Below, in pieces: positions 8,672 to 17,372 of a stretch of 64,000 bases of DNA. The position numbers and the translations under genes were made by a program. Numbering within the stretch: the first letter of the stretch is position 1; every line of letters begins with the position of its first letter. Origin of the DNA: DATAEY01 sp038199035. Its GTDB lineage: Bacteria; Actinomycetota; Thermoleophilia; Solirubrobacterales; Solirubrobacteraceae. The notes below the pieces were generated by a model. It was not told the origin of the DNA. It ran no database searches and saw only the letters and a program-made list of their open reading frames with translations. The DNA lies in NCBI GenBank assembly GCA_038199035.1, contig JBBPZM010000047.1, positions 16,184 through 80,183 on the forward strand. The letters are read 5' to 3'.

Positions 8672-9633
8672 CCGGCGACCTCCTTGGCGTGGTAGGTGAT
8701 GACGATGTCGGCCCCGGCGCGGCGGATGGCGGTCAGGGCCTCGAGCACCGCGGTGCGCTCGTCAAGCGCTCCCGCTGCCGCGGCGGCCTTGACCATGGCG
8801 TACTCGCCGGAGACGTTGAACGCCGCCACGGGAAGCCGGACGGCCTCGCGCACACGGGCGATGACGTCGAGGTAGGGCAGCGCGGGCTTGACCATGACAA
8901 CGTCCGCGCCCTCGTCGGCGTCGAGCAGGGCCTCGCGCACGCCCTCGCGGCCGTTGGCCGGATCCATCTGGTAGCTGCGGCGGTCCCCAAAGGCCGGGCT
9001 CGAGCCGGCGGCCTCCCGGAACGGGCCGTAGAAGGCCGAGGCGAACTTGGCCGAGTAGGCGACGATCGGCGTGTCGGTGAGGCCCTCGGCGTCAAGCTCG
9101 GCGCGGATCAGGCCGACGCGCCCGTCCATCATGTCGCTGGGGGCGACCGCGTCGGCGCCCGCGCGCGCCTGGGAGACCGCGGTGCGAGCCAGCAGCTCGA
9201 CGCTCGAGTCGTTGTCGACCGTGCCGTCGTCGCGCAGCCGCCCGCAGTGGCCGTGGTCGGTGTACTCGCACAGGCACACGTCGGTGACGACCAGCAGGTC
9301 GGGATGGGCGTCCTTGATGGCGCGAGTGGCGAGCTGGACGACGCCCTCGTCGTCCCACGCGCCGGAGCCTTCGGCGTCCTTGGCGGCGGGGATGCCGAAC
9401 AGCAGCACGGCGGGGATTCCGAGGGCTGCTGCTTCGCCAGCCTCGTCGACGGCAGCCGAGATCGAGAGGCGGTCGATGCCCGGCATGGCGGCGATCGGCT
9501 CGCGACCGTCGACGCCCAAGGCGACAAACATCGGATAGACGAGGTGGCGCACGTCGAGCTGGGTCTCGCGCACCAGGTCGCGCAGCACGCCAGTCTTGCG
9601 CAGCCGACGCAGGCGCGTTTGCGGGAAGGCCAT
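8653..9633 (-). CDS. hemB: porphobilinogen synthase (delta-aminolevulinic acid dehydratase)
   Basis: HemB of 326 residues condenses two 5-aminolevulinates to porphobilinogen. The zinc-site cysteines are visible in DVCLCEYTDHGHCG, making this a zinc-type enzyme. The two active-site lysines are in YSAKFASAFYGPFR and VMVKPALPYLD. The ATG at 9633 was chosen because the homologous FPQTRLRRLR begins there and a TATCCT -10 element lies eight bases upstream. It overlaps the AhbAB-like gene by 19 bases. Confidence 0.94.
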   Translation of the reverse strand: MAFPQTRLRRLRKTGVLRDLVRETQLDVRHLVYPMFVALGVDGREPIAAMPGIDRLSISAAVDEAGEAAALGIPAVLLFGIPAAKDAEGSGAWDDEGVVQLATRAIKDAHPDLLVVTDVCLCEYTDHGHCGRLRDDGTVDNDSSVELLARTAVSQARAGADAVAPSDMMDGRVGLIRAELDAEGLTDTPIVAYSAKFASAFYGPFREAAGSSPAFGDRRSYQMDPANGREGVREALLDADEGADVVMVKPALPYLDVIARVREAVRLPVAAFNVSGEYAMVKAAAAAGALDERTAVLEALTAIRRAGADIVITYHAKEVAGWLRPT

Positions 9634-9641
9634 CGCCGTCG

Positions 9642-9647
9642 AGGATA
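9642..9647 (-). promoter_or_regulatory. -10 element of the hemB unit
   Basis: TATCCT on the minus strand, eight bases before the hemB ATG. It lies in the 48-base divergent gap shared with the GNAT gene, whose own CATACT element is at 9670-9675. Confidence 0.45.
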
Positions 9648-9681
9648 CCGGCGGCCGGATGGGGACCGCCATACTGGCCGG

Positions 9682-10140
9682 GTGGCGGCCTCCATCTCAC
9701 GAACTCCGGCCGGGACGGGGATCGAGGGCCTGACGATTCGCCCGGCCCGGCAGGCCGACGTGGCCAGCGTGCTCGAGCTGTGGCGGCTGGCCGGCGCCCC
9801 ACCGAGCTCCACCGAGGATGCACCGGGGTTGGGACACCTCCTGGCTCACGATCCCGACGCGCTCCTGGTGGCAGAGCGCGACGAGGAGCTGGTGGGCAGC
9901 GTGATCGCCGCGTTCGACGGGTGGCGCGGAGCGCTCTACCGGCTGGCTGTCCTCCCGCGTCACCGTAGGCGGGGCGTGGGTCGGGCGCTGGTCGCCGCGG
10001 GCGAGCATCGACTCCGCGCCCGGGGCGTCCGGCGCATCGGGGTGCTCGCCATTCCCGCTGCGACCGGCGCGGCGGAGCTCTGGGACGCCGTCGGCTACGA
10101 ACCCGATCCGCGCGTCGTGCGGCTGGTCAAGGACCTGTGA
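9682..10140 (+). CDS. GNAT family N-acetyltransferase
   Basis: A 152-residue GNAT acetyltransferase. It begins with LTIRPARQADVASVLELWRLA (beta1-alpha1) and contains the acetyl-CoA binding loop RRRGVGRALVAAGEHRLR. The C-terminal VGYEPD is typical of the RimI/Eis-like branch. The start is GTG at 9682, six bases after CATACT and without a Shine-Dalgarno. It diverges from hemB. The substrate cannot be predicted. Confidence 0.85.
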   Translation: MAASISRTPAGTGIEGLTIRPARQADVASVLELWRLAGAPPSSTEDAPGLGHLLAHDPDALLVAERDEELVGSVIAAFDGWRGALYRLAVLPRHRRRGVGRALVAAGEHRLRARGVRRIGVLAIPAATGAAELWDAVGYEPDPRVVRLVKDL

Positions 10141-10174
10141 CGCGCGATGCCCGCCCCGCCGAGCTCGCGGCTGA

Positions 10175-10432
10175 GCCGAGCGCCGGGTCGAATTCCTCGC
10201 GGTCAGCGCGTCGGATGCCCAGACCCTGGAGGGTGTGGGCATCGGTGACAACCTCGCGGTCGCCAAGCGGGCGTATCCGAGCCTGAGCTGCCATCCCTCG
10301 GGCACTCGGGGCGAGTACGCCGTGTCACCGGGCTGCGAGGGCTTCGTCTCCCCGCGGCGCTGGGTCGCCATCACCGAGGACCCGATCGAGGAGATCTGCG
10401 TCGGAGTCACCAACGCCTGCGACTCCGAGTGA
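10175..10432 (+). pseudogene. N-terminally truncated remnant of a secreted-type protein
   Basis: From the TGA at 10172 the frame is open to 10432 and reads VEFLAVSASDAQTLEGVGIG, then an AKRAYPSL stretch, cysteines, and a DPIEEICVG ending. The pattern of a calcium-free 'VGIGD...AYPSL.C' repeat with terminal cysteines looks like the C-terminal part of an exported protein. There is no ATG, GTG or TTG at a proper distance except the internal GTG at 10235 (65 residues), and no signal peptide. I read it as a gene whose 5' part has been lost. Confidence 0.5.
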
Positions 10433-10551
10433 TCGCCTGATCATCGATCACCTCTAACCCGCTGGAGGGGACGTGGTCGATCTGAAGCACCTCTGCCGTG
10501 CTCGATCTCAACCAGACCGAGCCGGAGTGCCCCGAAGCTCCGTCAGACGGC

Positions 10552-11892
10552 TCAGGCGAACCGCCGCAACCCCAGCCGTGCCAGCGCGCCGAAGGCCAGC
10601 GTCAGCAGCACGAGGTGGAGCAGCGGCAGGCCGAGACCGCCGCCCGCGCCGTTGATCGCGTTGTCGAGCGCCTCGAGGGCGGGCTTGAACGGGAACAGCG
10701 CCGAGATCACGCGCACGACGTCGTAGAGCCCCTGCGACACCGACCCGCTCGGCACGAGCGCCAGAAAGGCGATCGGCAGCGACAGCAGAAAGGCGAGCAG
10801 CGAGGCGGCGCGGACCTCCCGGGCGAGCGCGCCGATGGCGACCCCGAGGGCCGCGAAGGCCACCGCCGCAAAGGCCAGGGCGACCAGCCACAGCGGGAAC
10901 CGCCCCCACGGCAGGCCGACGAACAGCCCGAGCCCGCACAGCATGACCAGCGACACGACGAAGGCGCACACGGCGGCGAGCGACACCTTCTCGGCGAGCA
11001 GCCCGACGCGCGAGACCAACCCCCGCACCAGCCGCCCGAACGCCCCCTCCTCTCGCTCCAGCGCCAGCATGCCCGAGGCCAGCAGGACCGTGACGAACAT
11101 CAGCGACACGGCCACCGCTACCGCCACCGCAAACGAGTTCAGCGGCGTGGTCGGGCCGTTCAACGCCGTGCGCTTGACCTTCACCGGCTGCGCCACGGTG
11201 GCCAGGACGTCGCTGGCCAGGTTGAGGTTGGATACGGCCAGCGCCGCGAAGCTCCTCACCCGCTCGAGCGACGGGCGCTGCGGCGCGCGGGGCGGCAGCG
11301 TCCGCAGGGCGCGCGAGAGGATGGCCTCGGTCCGGCGCAGGCCGAGGATCTGGATCTCGCGTCCCAGCAGGCTGAGCTGTCCGCCGTCGAGCAGGAGGCG
11401 AATGTCCTGGACGGCGATCTGCTTGAACTTGTCCGACAGGGCGGCGTTGGCGTCGGCCAGGCGCGAGTTGATGATCTGCTCGACCAGGCGCCCCTTGAGC
11501 GGATCCTCGTTGTTGAAGACCACCTCGACCTGCGCGCTCTCCAGGCCGGTCGAGAGCTTCTGGGTTATGTCGGGCGGGACGATCAGCGCGCCGAGGGCCT
11601 CGCCCGACTTGACCTTCTCGATCGCCGCCGTGCGACTGTCCACGCGGACCGGCTCGATCGACTTGAACAGCTCGTCGGCGTAGCGCGAGGCGTCGACCTT
11701 CTCGCCGCCCAGGTCGATCGTGCTCGCCGCGTCGGGGACCTGGTTGACGAAGGCCACCTTGGGCTTCTCGGGGGCGCGCGAGAGCGCGAGGCCGATCAGG
11801 ACCGCGATGAGGACCGGGTAGACGACCAGCAGGCCGACGAGCAGGGGCGAGCGCCGCAGGATCTGAAGGTCCTTGAGGAGCAGCCAGCGCAT
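10552..11892 (-). CDS. ABC-2 type exporter permease
   Basis: A 446-residue ABC-2 permease. One N-terminal helix (LVGLLVVYPVLIAVLIGLAL) is followed by a large extracytoplasmic domain of about 200 residues and then five or six helices at the C-terminal end. This matches the YhgE/DrrB-like ABC2_membrane_3 layout. The preceding gene, 60 bases upstream, encodes the ATPase. Substrate unknown; lipid, drug or polymer export are all possible. Confidence 0.85.
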   Translation of the reverse strand: MRWLLLKDLQILRRSPLLVGLLVVYPVLIAVLIGLALSRAPEKPKVAFVNQVPDAASTIDLGGEKVDASRYADELFKSIEPVRVDSRTAAIEKVKSGEALGALIVPPDITQKLSTGLESAQVEVVFNNEDPLKGRLVEQIINSRLADANAALSDKFKQIAVQDIRLLLDGGQLSLLGREIQILGLRRTEAILSRALRTLPPRAPQRPSLERVRSFAALAVSNLNLASDVLATVAQPVKVKRTALNGPTTPLNSFAVAVAVAVSLMFVTVLLASGMLALEREEGAFGRLVRGLVSRVGLLAEKVSLAAVCAFVVSLVMLCGLGLFVGLPWGRFPLWLVALAFAAVAFAALGVAIGALAREVRAASLLAFLLSLPIAFLALVPSGSVSQGLYDVVRVISALFPFKPALEALDNAINGAGGGLGLPLLHLVLLTLAFGALARLGLRRFA

Positions 11893-11952
11893 GCGGAACG
11901 GACTAGGCCACTGGTCGGGCGGCGGGGCCCGGTCGGCGACGAGCCATCCGCC

Positions 11953-12726
11953 TCAGTGCCCGCGCTCGTGGAGGAAGCGCACGAAGGCCGCCTCGAAGTC
12001 CGCCTCGCCGCCTCCCACCTCAGCCTCCAGGGACCGCGGCGTTCCGGTGAAGATCAGCTCCCCGTCGGCCAGCACGAGGACGCGGTCGGCGTAGCGCTCC
12101 GCCTCCTGGACGTTGTGCGTCGAGTAGAGGACGGTCTTGCCCCGGGCGCCGAGGGTGGCGATGAAGTCCCACAGCCGCTCGCGCTGGCGGGGGTCGAGGG
12201 CCGAGGAGGGCTCGTCGAGCAGCAGCACCGCGGGGTCGGACAGCAGCCCGACGGCGATGTTGACCCGCTGGCGGTTGCCGCCTGAGAGCCTCCCCAGCTC
12301 GTCGCCGGCGCGCGCCTCGAGGCCGGTCTGGTCGAGCATCCGCTGCACGGTCTCCTCGACGTCGGGGACGCGCTCGAGGCGAGCGAACAGCCGCAGGTTC
12401 TCGGCCACCGAGAGCTTGGAGTAGACGGCCGCGTGCTGGGGTACCCAGCCGACCTCGCCGGCGGGGCGATCGAGCGAGCCCTCGTCAGGCGACTGGATGC
12501 CGGCGAGCATCGACAGCAGGGTGGTCTTGCCCGCTCCATTTGGCCCGATGAGGGCGACGAGCTCGCCCGCCGCGACGCTGAACGAGACGTCGCGCAGGGC
12601 GCGGCGCTCGCCGAAGCGCTTGCCCAGTCCCCGCACGCCGAGGGCGAAGTCGCCCTGCCGTCGCGCCGGCGTCTGCTCGGGCTCGCTGGCCGGCGCGGCG
12701 GTGGAGGCGCTCGAGGTGCGGGCCAT
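11953..12726 (-). CDS. ABC transporter ATP-binding protein
   Basis: A 257-residue ATPase of the ABC-2 exporter class. It has Walker A GPNGAGKTTLL, the Q-loop region, the signature LSGGNRQRV and Walker B VLLLDEPSSALD. The final switch histidine is in YSTHNVQEAERYAD. The first 25 residues are a Pro/Ala-rich tail. The ATG is eight bases from a TAGCCT -10 element. It pairs with the downstream permease as a two-gene exporter. Confidence 0.92.
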   Translation of the reverse strand: MARTSSASTAAPASEPEQTPARRQGDFALGVRGLGKRFGERRALRDVSFSVAAGELVALIGPNGAGKTTLLSMLAGIQSPDEGSLDRPAGEVGWVPQHAAVYSKLSVAENLRLFARLERVPDVEETVQRMLDQTGLEARAGDELGRLSGGNRQRVNIAVGLLSDPAVLLLDEPSSALDPRQRERLWDFIATLGARGKTVLYSTHNVQEAERYADRVLVLADGELIFTGTPRSLEAEVGGGEADFEAAFVRFLHERGH

Positions 12727-12734
12727 CGCTTGCC

Positions 12735-12740
12735 AGGCTA
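12735..12740 (-). promoter_or_regulatory. -10 element of the ABC exporter unit
   Basis: TAGCCT on the minus strand, eight bases before the ATG at 12726, in the 65-base gap divergent from the phosphoesterase gene. Confidence 0.4.
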
Positions 12741-12791
12741 CCCGGCGATCGTCGCGCCCGGCGCCGGTGCCGATGCGAGAGCATCCCGCCG

Positions 12792-13577
12792 GTGAAGCTC
12801 CTGTTCGTCGGCGACGTGGTGGGCGGCCTGGGCCGGCGCACGCTGCGCTCGCTGCTGCCCGGGCTGCGCGAGCGCCACCAGCCGGACTTCGTCGTGGTCA
12901 ACGGCGAGAACGCCGCGGGCGGGGTAGGGATCACCCCGCGGGTGGCCGACGAGATCCTCGACCTGGGCGTCGACGTCATCACCCTCGGAAACCACACCTA
13001 CCGCCATCGCGAGGTCTACCGCTACCTCGACGAGCAGCCGCGCATCGTGCGCCCGGCGAATTTCCTGCGCAGCCAGCCCGGCCACGGCACCTGCGTGGTC
13101 GAGCACGACGGCGTGCGCCTCGGAGTGGTCTCGCTCTCGGGCAACCTCTTCATGAAGGCGGGCCGCCCGGCCTTCGTCGAGATAGACGCCGTGCTGAGCG
13201 ACCTGCGTGGCCGCGTCGACCACGTGCTGGTCGACATGCACGCCGAGGCAACCAGCGAGAAGGTGGGCATGGGATGGCACCTCGACGGCCGGGTTACCGC
13301 CGTGGTCGGCACCCACACCCACGTCCCCACCGCCGACGCGCGCGTGCTCCCCGGCGGCACCGCCTACATCAGCGACGTGGGGATGACCGGTCCCCGCGGA
13401 GGGGTGATCGGCGTGAAGCGCGACCAGGCGCTGGAAGCGATGACCCGCATGATGCCCGTGCGCTTCGAGACCTCGGGCGAGGACCCCTGGCTGATGGGCG
13501 TGCTCGTCACCGGCTCAGAGCCGATGCGGGCACAGGCGATAGAGCCGGTGGTGGTGCCAGCGCCGGGGGTGGCCTGA
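12792..13577 (+). CDS. YmdB-like metallophosphoesterase (TIGR00282 family)
   Basis: A 261-residue calcineurin-like phosphoesterase. The dimetal site residues are in VGDVVGGLGRR, VNGENAAGG, TLGNHTYRH, VDMHAEATSEK and VGTHTHVPTAD. Members such as B. subtilis YmdB hydrolyse 2',3'-cyclic nucleotides or cyclic AMP and act in RNA metabolism. The start is GTG at 12792. The last 71 bases overlap the end of the converging glycosyltransferase gene, so both C-termini are encoded by the same DNA on opposite strands. Confidence 0.9.
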   Translation: MKLLFVGDVVGGLGRRTLRSLLPGLRERHQPDFVVVNGENAAGGVGITPRVADEILDLGVDVITLGNHTYRHREVYRYLDEQPRIVRPANFLRSQPGHGTCVVEHDGVRLGVVSLSGNLFMKAGRPAFVEIDAVLSDLRGRVDHVLVDMHAEATSEKVGMGWHLDGRVTAVVGTHTHVPTADARVLPGGTAYISDVGMTGPRGGVIGVKRDQALEAMTRMMPVRFETSGEDPWLMGVLVTGSEPMRAQAIEPVVVPAPGVA

Positions 13578-15321
13578 CCGCCCGCCGCCAGGCCGGCACG
13601 AGGTCCTCGGCGAGCAGCGCGACCAGCACTGCCGGGAGGAACCAGACGATGTAGAGGTAGAACCAGTGGGTCATCGTCAGCTGCACGGCGACGAGCACCG
13701 CGCCGGACAGCGCGGCCAGCGTCACCAGGTCGCGCCGCCGCGGGAAGAGCGCCACCACCAGCGCCAGGACCACCGCCGCCACCTGCACTCCGACGTGCAC
13801 GCCGCCCAGGCCCGGCACGAGCCCCCACACCGAGAACGGGGACGAGCGGCCGACCTGGTAGACCACCGTGCGCTCGTAGAAGACGCGCAGGCCGCTGCCG
13901 AGGGCCGCGGGTACGAGGACGGCGGCGGCGGTGAGAGCGAAGGCCGCGACGAAGGCAAGCAGCCGCCCGACGGTGAGCCGCCTCTGGCCACCTTCCCCGC
14001 CGCCGTAGAGCGCCATCATCGGGGCGAGGGCGAGCGGCGCGAACTTGGCCAGCCCGGCCAGGGCCGAGAGGATCCCCCGGCCGACCGGCGAGGTCGCCGC
14101 CAGCAGCGCCGCGACCACGAGCGCCGCGACCAGCGAGTCGTTCGAGTTCGAGTTGGCGGTGAAGAGCGTGAACGGGTAGGCCGCCCACGCGTAGGCCAGC
14201 GCAACGCCCAGGGTCGGCCCGCGCACCCGGCGCCCCAGCAGCCACAGCAGCAGGATGGTCAGCAGGTCGAAGAACACCGCGGCGCCGTGAGCGGCGGGCA
14301 GGTCGTTCCACGTCCCGCTCCACGGCCAGATCCGCTCGAAGGGGACGTAGCCCAGGTAGGCAACCGGGCCGTAGGTGTCGCCGTGGTCGTTGTCGTGGGG
14401 GAAGCTGCCGTACAGCGGCTTGCCGTGGACGAGCTGGTTGGCCCCGATCACGCCGGCGTAGCCCACGTCGATCACGTTGGAGTTGACGACGTTGAGCCCC
14501 ACGCGGAAGCTGATGAGGAAGACGAGGCCGACGGCCAGCCACGTCACCGGCACGGCGAGACGCTGGGGAGGTGTCTCGCCCGCCCCGCCGGGCGGCCCAG
14601 CGCGGGCGCGCGCGCGGGCCAGGACGAGCATGCGCACGAGCAGGTAGAGCAGCGGCGGATAGGCCAGCGGGACCGACACCCCGATCTGGCCGTGGCTGAA
14701 GAAGGCCAGCGAGGCGGAGAAGCCGACCAGGACCAGCAGGTCGAGGTTGCGCAGGCACAGCGGCCGGCGCCAGCGGGCGAACGGGAGCACGAAGAGCAGC
14801 GCAAGTGGGATCCACACGTAGACCGCGCTCACCTTGCGCCCGAAGGCGCCGGGGTAGCCCCGGGCCATGGTCCACGCCACCTGGTAGCCGTTCCAGGCCT
14901 CGAGCACCGCTCGGGTGCGATCGTCGATCAGCACCTGGGCGATCTCCTGGCGCTCCGCCCCCGGTTGGCCCGGCCGGCCCGGGCGCTCGGGCGTGAAGTA
15001 GGAGACCTGCCACTGCGAGGGGCCCTTCTCGTAGGCCACTCCCGACGCGCCGGGGTGGCGGCGCAGGGCTTCGCGGACCCGCGGCTGGCGGTCGGCCACC
15101 TTCACCACCTCGCGGGCCGAGCGCATGTGGCGCGGCGGCGGGCGGTCCTCCTCAGGGGGAAGGAGGAGCTGGTCGGGCTTGCTGGGAACGCCCGGCGGGG
15201 ACGCCAGCGCGGCGGAGGTGGAGCCCGGGGCGCCCGCCGCGTGGCTCGGGGTCGCCCGAGCCGAGGTCGCCGGTCCGAGGATCAGGCACGCGGCGACCAG
15301 CGCCGCCGCGCGGAGCCTCAC
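13507..15321 (-). CDS. polytopic GT87-like membrane glycosyltransferase (DUF2029-like)
   Basis: A 604-residue membrane protein. It starts at a GTG that overlaps the gtrA stop (GTGA). A signal-like N-terminus precedes a soluble domain of about 100 residues with a PepSY-like feel (VAYEKGPSQWQVSYF), then ten or more helices. The loop between early helices has the polar HDNDHGDTYGP segment typical of GT-C enzymes. These usually transfer mannose or similar sugars from polyprenyl phosphate outside the membrane. The Pro/Ala-rich C-terminus overlaps the phosphoesterase gene. Confidence 0.75.
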   Translation of the reverse strand: MRLRAAALVAACLILGPATSARATPSHAAGAPGSTSAALASPPGVPSKPDQLLLPPEEDRPPPRHMRSAREVVKVADRQPRVREALRRHPGASGVAYEKGPSQWQVSYFTPERPGRPGQPGAERQEIAQVLIDDRTRAVLEAWNGYQVAWTMARGYPGAFGRKVSAVYVWIPLALLFVLPFARWRRPLCLRNLDLLVLVGFSASLAFFSHGQIGVSVPLAYPPLLYLLVRMLVLARARARAGPPGGAGETPPQRLAVPVTWLAVGLVFLISFRVGLNVVNSNVIDVGYAGVIGANQLVHGKPLYGSFPHDNDHGDTYGPVAYLGYVPFERIWPWSGTWNDLPAAHGAAVFFDLLTILLLWLLGRRVRGPTLGVALAYAWAAYPFTLFTANSNSNDSLVAALVVAALLAATSPVGRGILSALAGLAKFAPLALAPMMALYGGGEGGQRRLTVGRLLAFVAAFALTAAAVLVPAALGSGLRVFYERTVVYQVGRSSPFSVWGLVPGLGGVHVGVQVAAVVLALVVALFPRRRDLVTLAALSGAVLVAVQLTMTHWFYLYIVWFLPAVLVALLAEDLVPAWRRAVRPPPALAPPPALSPVPASALSR

Positions 15322-15764
15322 GCCCGAAAGCTCCAGAGCTTGTTGCCCGCGAAGTTCAGCGGGGTCGCCGCCACCACGGCCAAGGCCTGCGCGCCCAGCT
15401 TGGGGAGGGCGGCCGCGTCGACGAGGACCTGGAGGACGACGAGGTTGAGAACGAAGGCGGCCAGGCTGACCGTCATGAAACGCGCCGCCTGGAAGCCGGC
15501 GTGGCCGTGGTGGGCCTCGAACGTCCAGCGCCGGTTGAGGACGAAGTTGTTGGTCACCGCCACGACGAAGGCCAGTCCGGCGGCCAGGCGGTAGTCGATC
15601 CCCAGGCCGTGGACGCAGGCGGCGAAGACCGCGAGGTTGATGAGGTAGCCAGTCGCCCCCACCACCGAGAAGCGCAGGAGCTGGAGCCAGTTCGCCGGGC
15701 GGCTCAGCCCGCGGCGCAGCCGCAGCGGGAGGGTCAGCTCGGCGGCGCGCGACTGGTCGGCCAC
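15318..15764 (-). CDS. GtrA family membrane protein
   Basis: A 148-residue four-helix GtrA-like protein; its VGATGYLINLAVFAACVHGLG and NFVLNRRWTF segments are diagnostic. GtrA proteins are thought to help flip or handle polyprenyl-phosphate-linked sugars. Coupling to the GT87-like gene by GTGA supports a joint role in glycan assembly. GTG start at 15764, six bases from a TACCCT element. Confidence 0.88.
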   Translation of the reverse strand: MADQSRAAELTLPLRLRRGLSRPANWLQLLRFSVVGATGYLINLAVFAACVHGLGIDYRLAAGLAFVVAVTNNFVLNRRWTFEAHHGHAGFQAARFMTVSLAAFVLNLVVLQVLVDAAALPKLGAQALAVVAATPLNFAGNKLWSFRA

Positions 15765-15770
15765 GGCGCC

Positions 15771-15776
15771 AGGGTA
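15771..15776 (-). promoter_or_regulatory. -10 element of the gtrA unit
   Basis: TACCCT on the minus strand, six bases before the GTG at 15764. No Shine-Dalgarno sequence lies between them. Confidence 0.4.
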
Positions 15777-15863
15777 GCGGAGGCCTCCCGGCGCTCAGCC
15801 GGGGGTCGGGTCCGCGACGTGCGCGCTTCTGCGGCCGGGACCGGGCCTTTCCCAGCCCCTCTC

Positions 15864-17339
15864 TCAGAGCCCGAAGTGCGCGCGCACCATCGGCTCGACG
15901 TCGCGCAGGGTCCACTGCGTGCGCCCGTCGCGGCTGGGCGGACCGCCGCCGCACCACAGCAGGGGCGCCACCGAGTCGCAGCGGTGCAGCGACCCGTGGC
16001 TGCCTGCGCCCATGTGGCCAGCGCCTCCCCAGTCGACGAACTCGTGGCCCGGGGCGGCGGAGAGCAGGACATCACCGGCGGCGCGGCAGTGCAGGGCCGA
16101 CCACACGCGCGCCAGCGCGTCCGGGTAGTCATGGCTGTCCAGCACGCCGTCGCTCACCTCTGCGCCGATGACCGCAACCTCGCCTTCGACGTCCCAGCGC
16201 TCGCCGCGCAGGTCGGTCACCTGGTCGCCGGGCCGGAAGCGAAGGCGACCAGCCCGACCCGCGATCACCCCGCCGCCGTCCTCGCGCCACGTCGCCAGGT
16301 CCACCCCTTCGGTGGCCAGGGCGGCCTCGACGACGTCGGCGACGACGGCCCCCCGGGCGTCCTCGTCCAGCGCGTAGACCATGGCCGCGCGCTGACCCGG
16401 GCAGACAGCGATCTGCGCCTCGTCGGGGAGAGGGTCGTCGGGCTGGAGGATCGTCCACCCCTCGACGAGGTCGTCGAGGCGGATCGGCGCGTCGACCTGG
16501 GAGTGGGCGTGGTCGGCGACGACGATCACCGCGTGCTCCGCCAGGAACTCCTCGAAGCCCCCGGCGGCGTTCATGACCCGCTCGAGCTGGCGGTCGGCCA
16601 GCTCGAGCGAGGCGATCTGCGCCTCGGGCCCGCGGCGGTGCGACCAGGCGTCGTTGTCGGGCAGCGAGAGCAACAGGAAGTCGAAGAGGTCGTGCTCGAC
16701 CAGGTACTCCCCCACGCACCCGGCGTGGGCGTCGCGCGCTCCCGGCAGCCCGAGCTGCGAGCGACAGCCGGTCGCCCGTGAGGAGAACAGGTCGGCGTAG
16801 AACAGCTCGCGTGGGCCGTAGACCGCGTGGCGGAAGAGAGTGGCCCCGACCAGGCGGGCCAGCGCGCTCTCGCCGCTCACGGCCTGGCGGTGGCGGCCAC
16901 GGTAGATGAGGAAGGTTGTGCCCGCGGTGCGCAGGTCGGCGTCGTCGAGCGTCTCGAACACCGTGGGGGTGGCGCGGGACAGGTGGGCGAGGTTGAGGTT
17001 GTAGACGGTGTCGGTGAGCGACCGCTGGATGCCGAAGGTGCGCGTGGCCTGTGCGCTCGAGCCGTACTCGACGTAGCGCCCCTCGCCGCGGTGAAACCAG
17101 TTCATCGCCGGGACGCCGTGGCGGTCGGGCCCGGCGCCGGTGGCAATGCTCGAGGTGCACACCGGGGTGACCGACGGGAAGGCCGCCACGCAGTCGTCGA
17201 CGTAGACGCCGTGCTCCATGAGGTGAGCGAGCGCCGGCGCGCGTCCCTCCCCCACCGCCTGCTCGAGCATCGGCGGGCGCATGCCGTCGATGACCGCCAG
17301 CACCAGTTTCTTGGCGAATGCCCGCCGGCCCGCGTTCAC
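15864..17339 (-). CDS. alkaline phosphatase superfamily phosphodiesterase (nucleotide pyrophosphatase type)
   Basis: A 491-residue metal-dependent phospho- or phosphonohydrolase. The metal aspartate is in AVIDGMRPP, the nucleophile threonine in PSVTPVCTSSIATG, and further ligands in LSLPDNDAWSH, VVADHAHSQ and GAGSHGSLHR. It has no signal peptide, so it is probably cytoplasmic. The ATG follows the DUF4126 gene by 33 bases. Substrate not predictable from sequence. Confidence 0.85.
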   Translation of the reverse strand: MNAGRRAFAKKLVLAVIDGMRPPMLEQAVGEGRAPALAHLMEHGVYVDDCVAAFPSVTPVCTSSIATGAGPDRHGVPAMNWFHRGEGRYVEYGSSAQATRTFGIQRSLTDTVYNLNLAHLSRATPTVFETLDDADLRTAGTTFLIYRGRHRQAVSGESALARLVGATLFRHAVYGPRELFYADLFSSRATGCRSQLGLPGARDAHAGCVGEYLVEHDLFDFLLLSLPDNDAWSHRRGPEAQIASLELADRQLERVMNAAGGFEEFLAEHAVIVVADHAHSQVDAPIRLDDLVEGWTILQPDDPLPDEAQIAVCPGQRAAMVYALDEDARGAVVADVVEAALATEGVDLATWREDGGGVIAGRAGRLRFRPGDQVTDLRGERWDVEGEVAVIGAEVSDGVLDSHDYPDALARVWSALHCRAAGDVLLSAAPGHEFVDWGGAGHMGAGSHGSLHRCDSVAPLLWCGGGPPSRDGRTQWTLRDVEPMVRAHFGL

Positions 17340-17372
17340 GCCGCGCCGCTCAGCCCGGACGAGGGCCCGAGG

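Noticed and set aside
7436..8695. Long plus-strand open frame opposite the AhbAB-like gene, and similar long frames opposite gyrA and others
   Set aside because: High GC makes stop codons rare in shadow frames; composition is His/Gly/Arg/Asp-rich and lacks any domain, while the opposite strand encodes clear families.
10498..12285. Long plus-strand frame opposite the ABC exporter
   Set aside because: Gln/Arg/His-rich antisense shadow of well-supported ABC genes.
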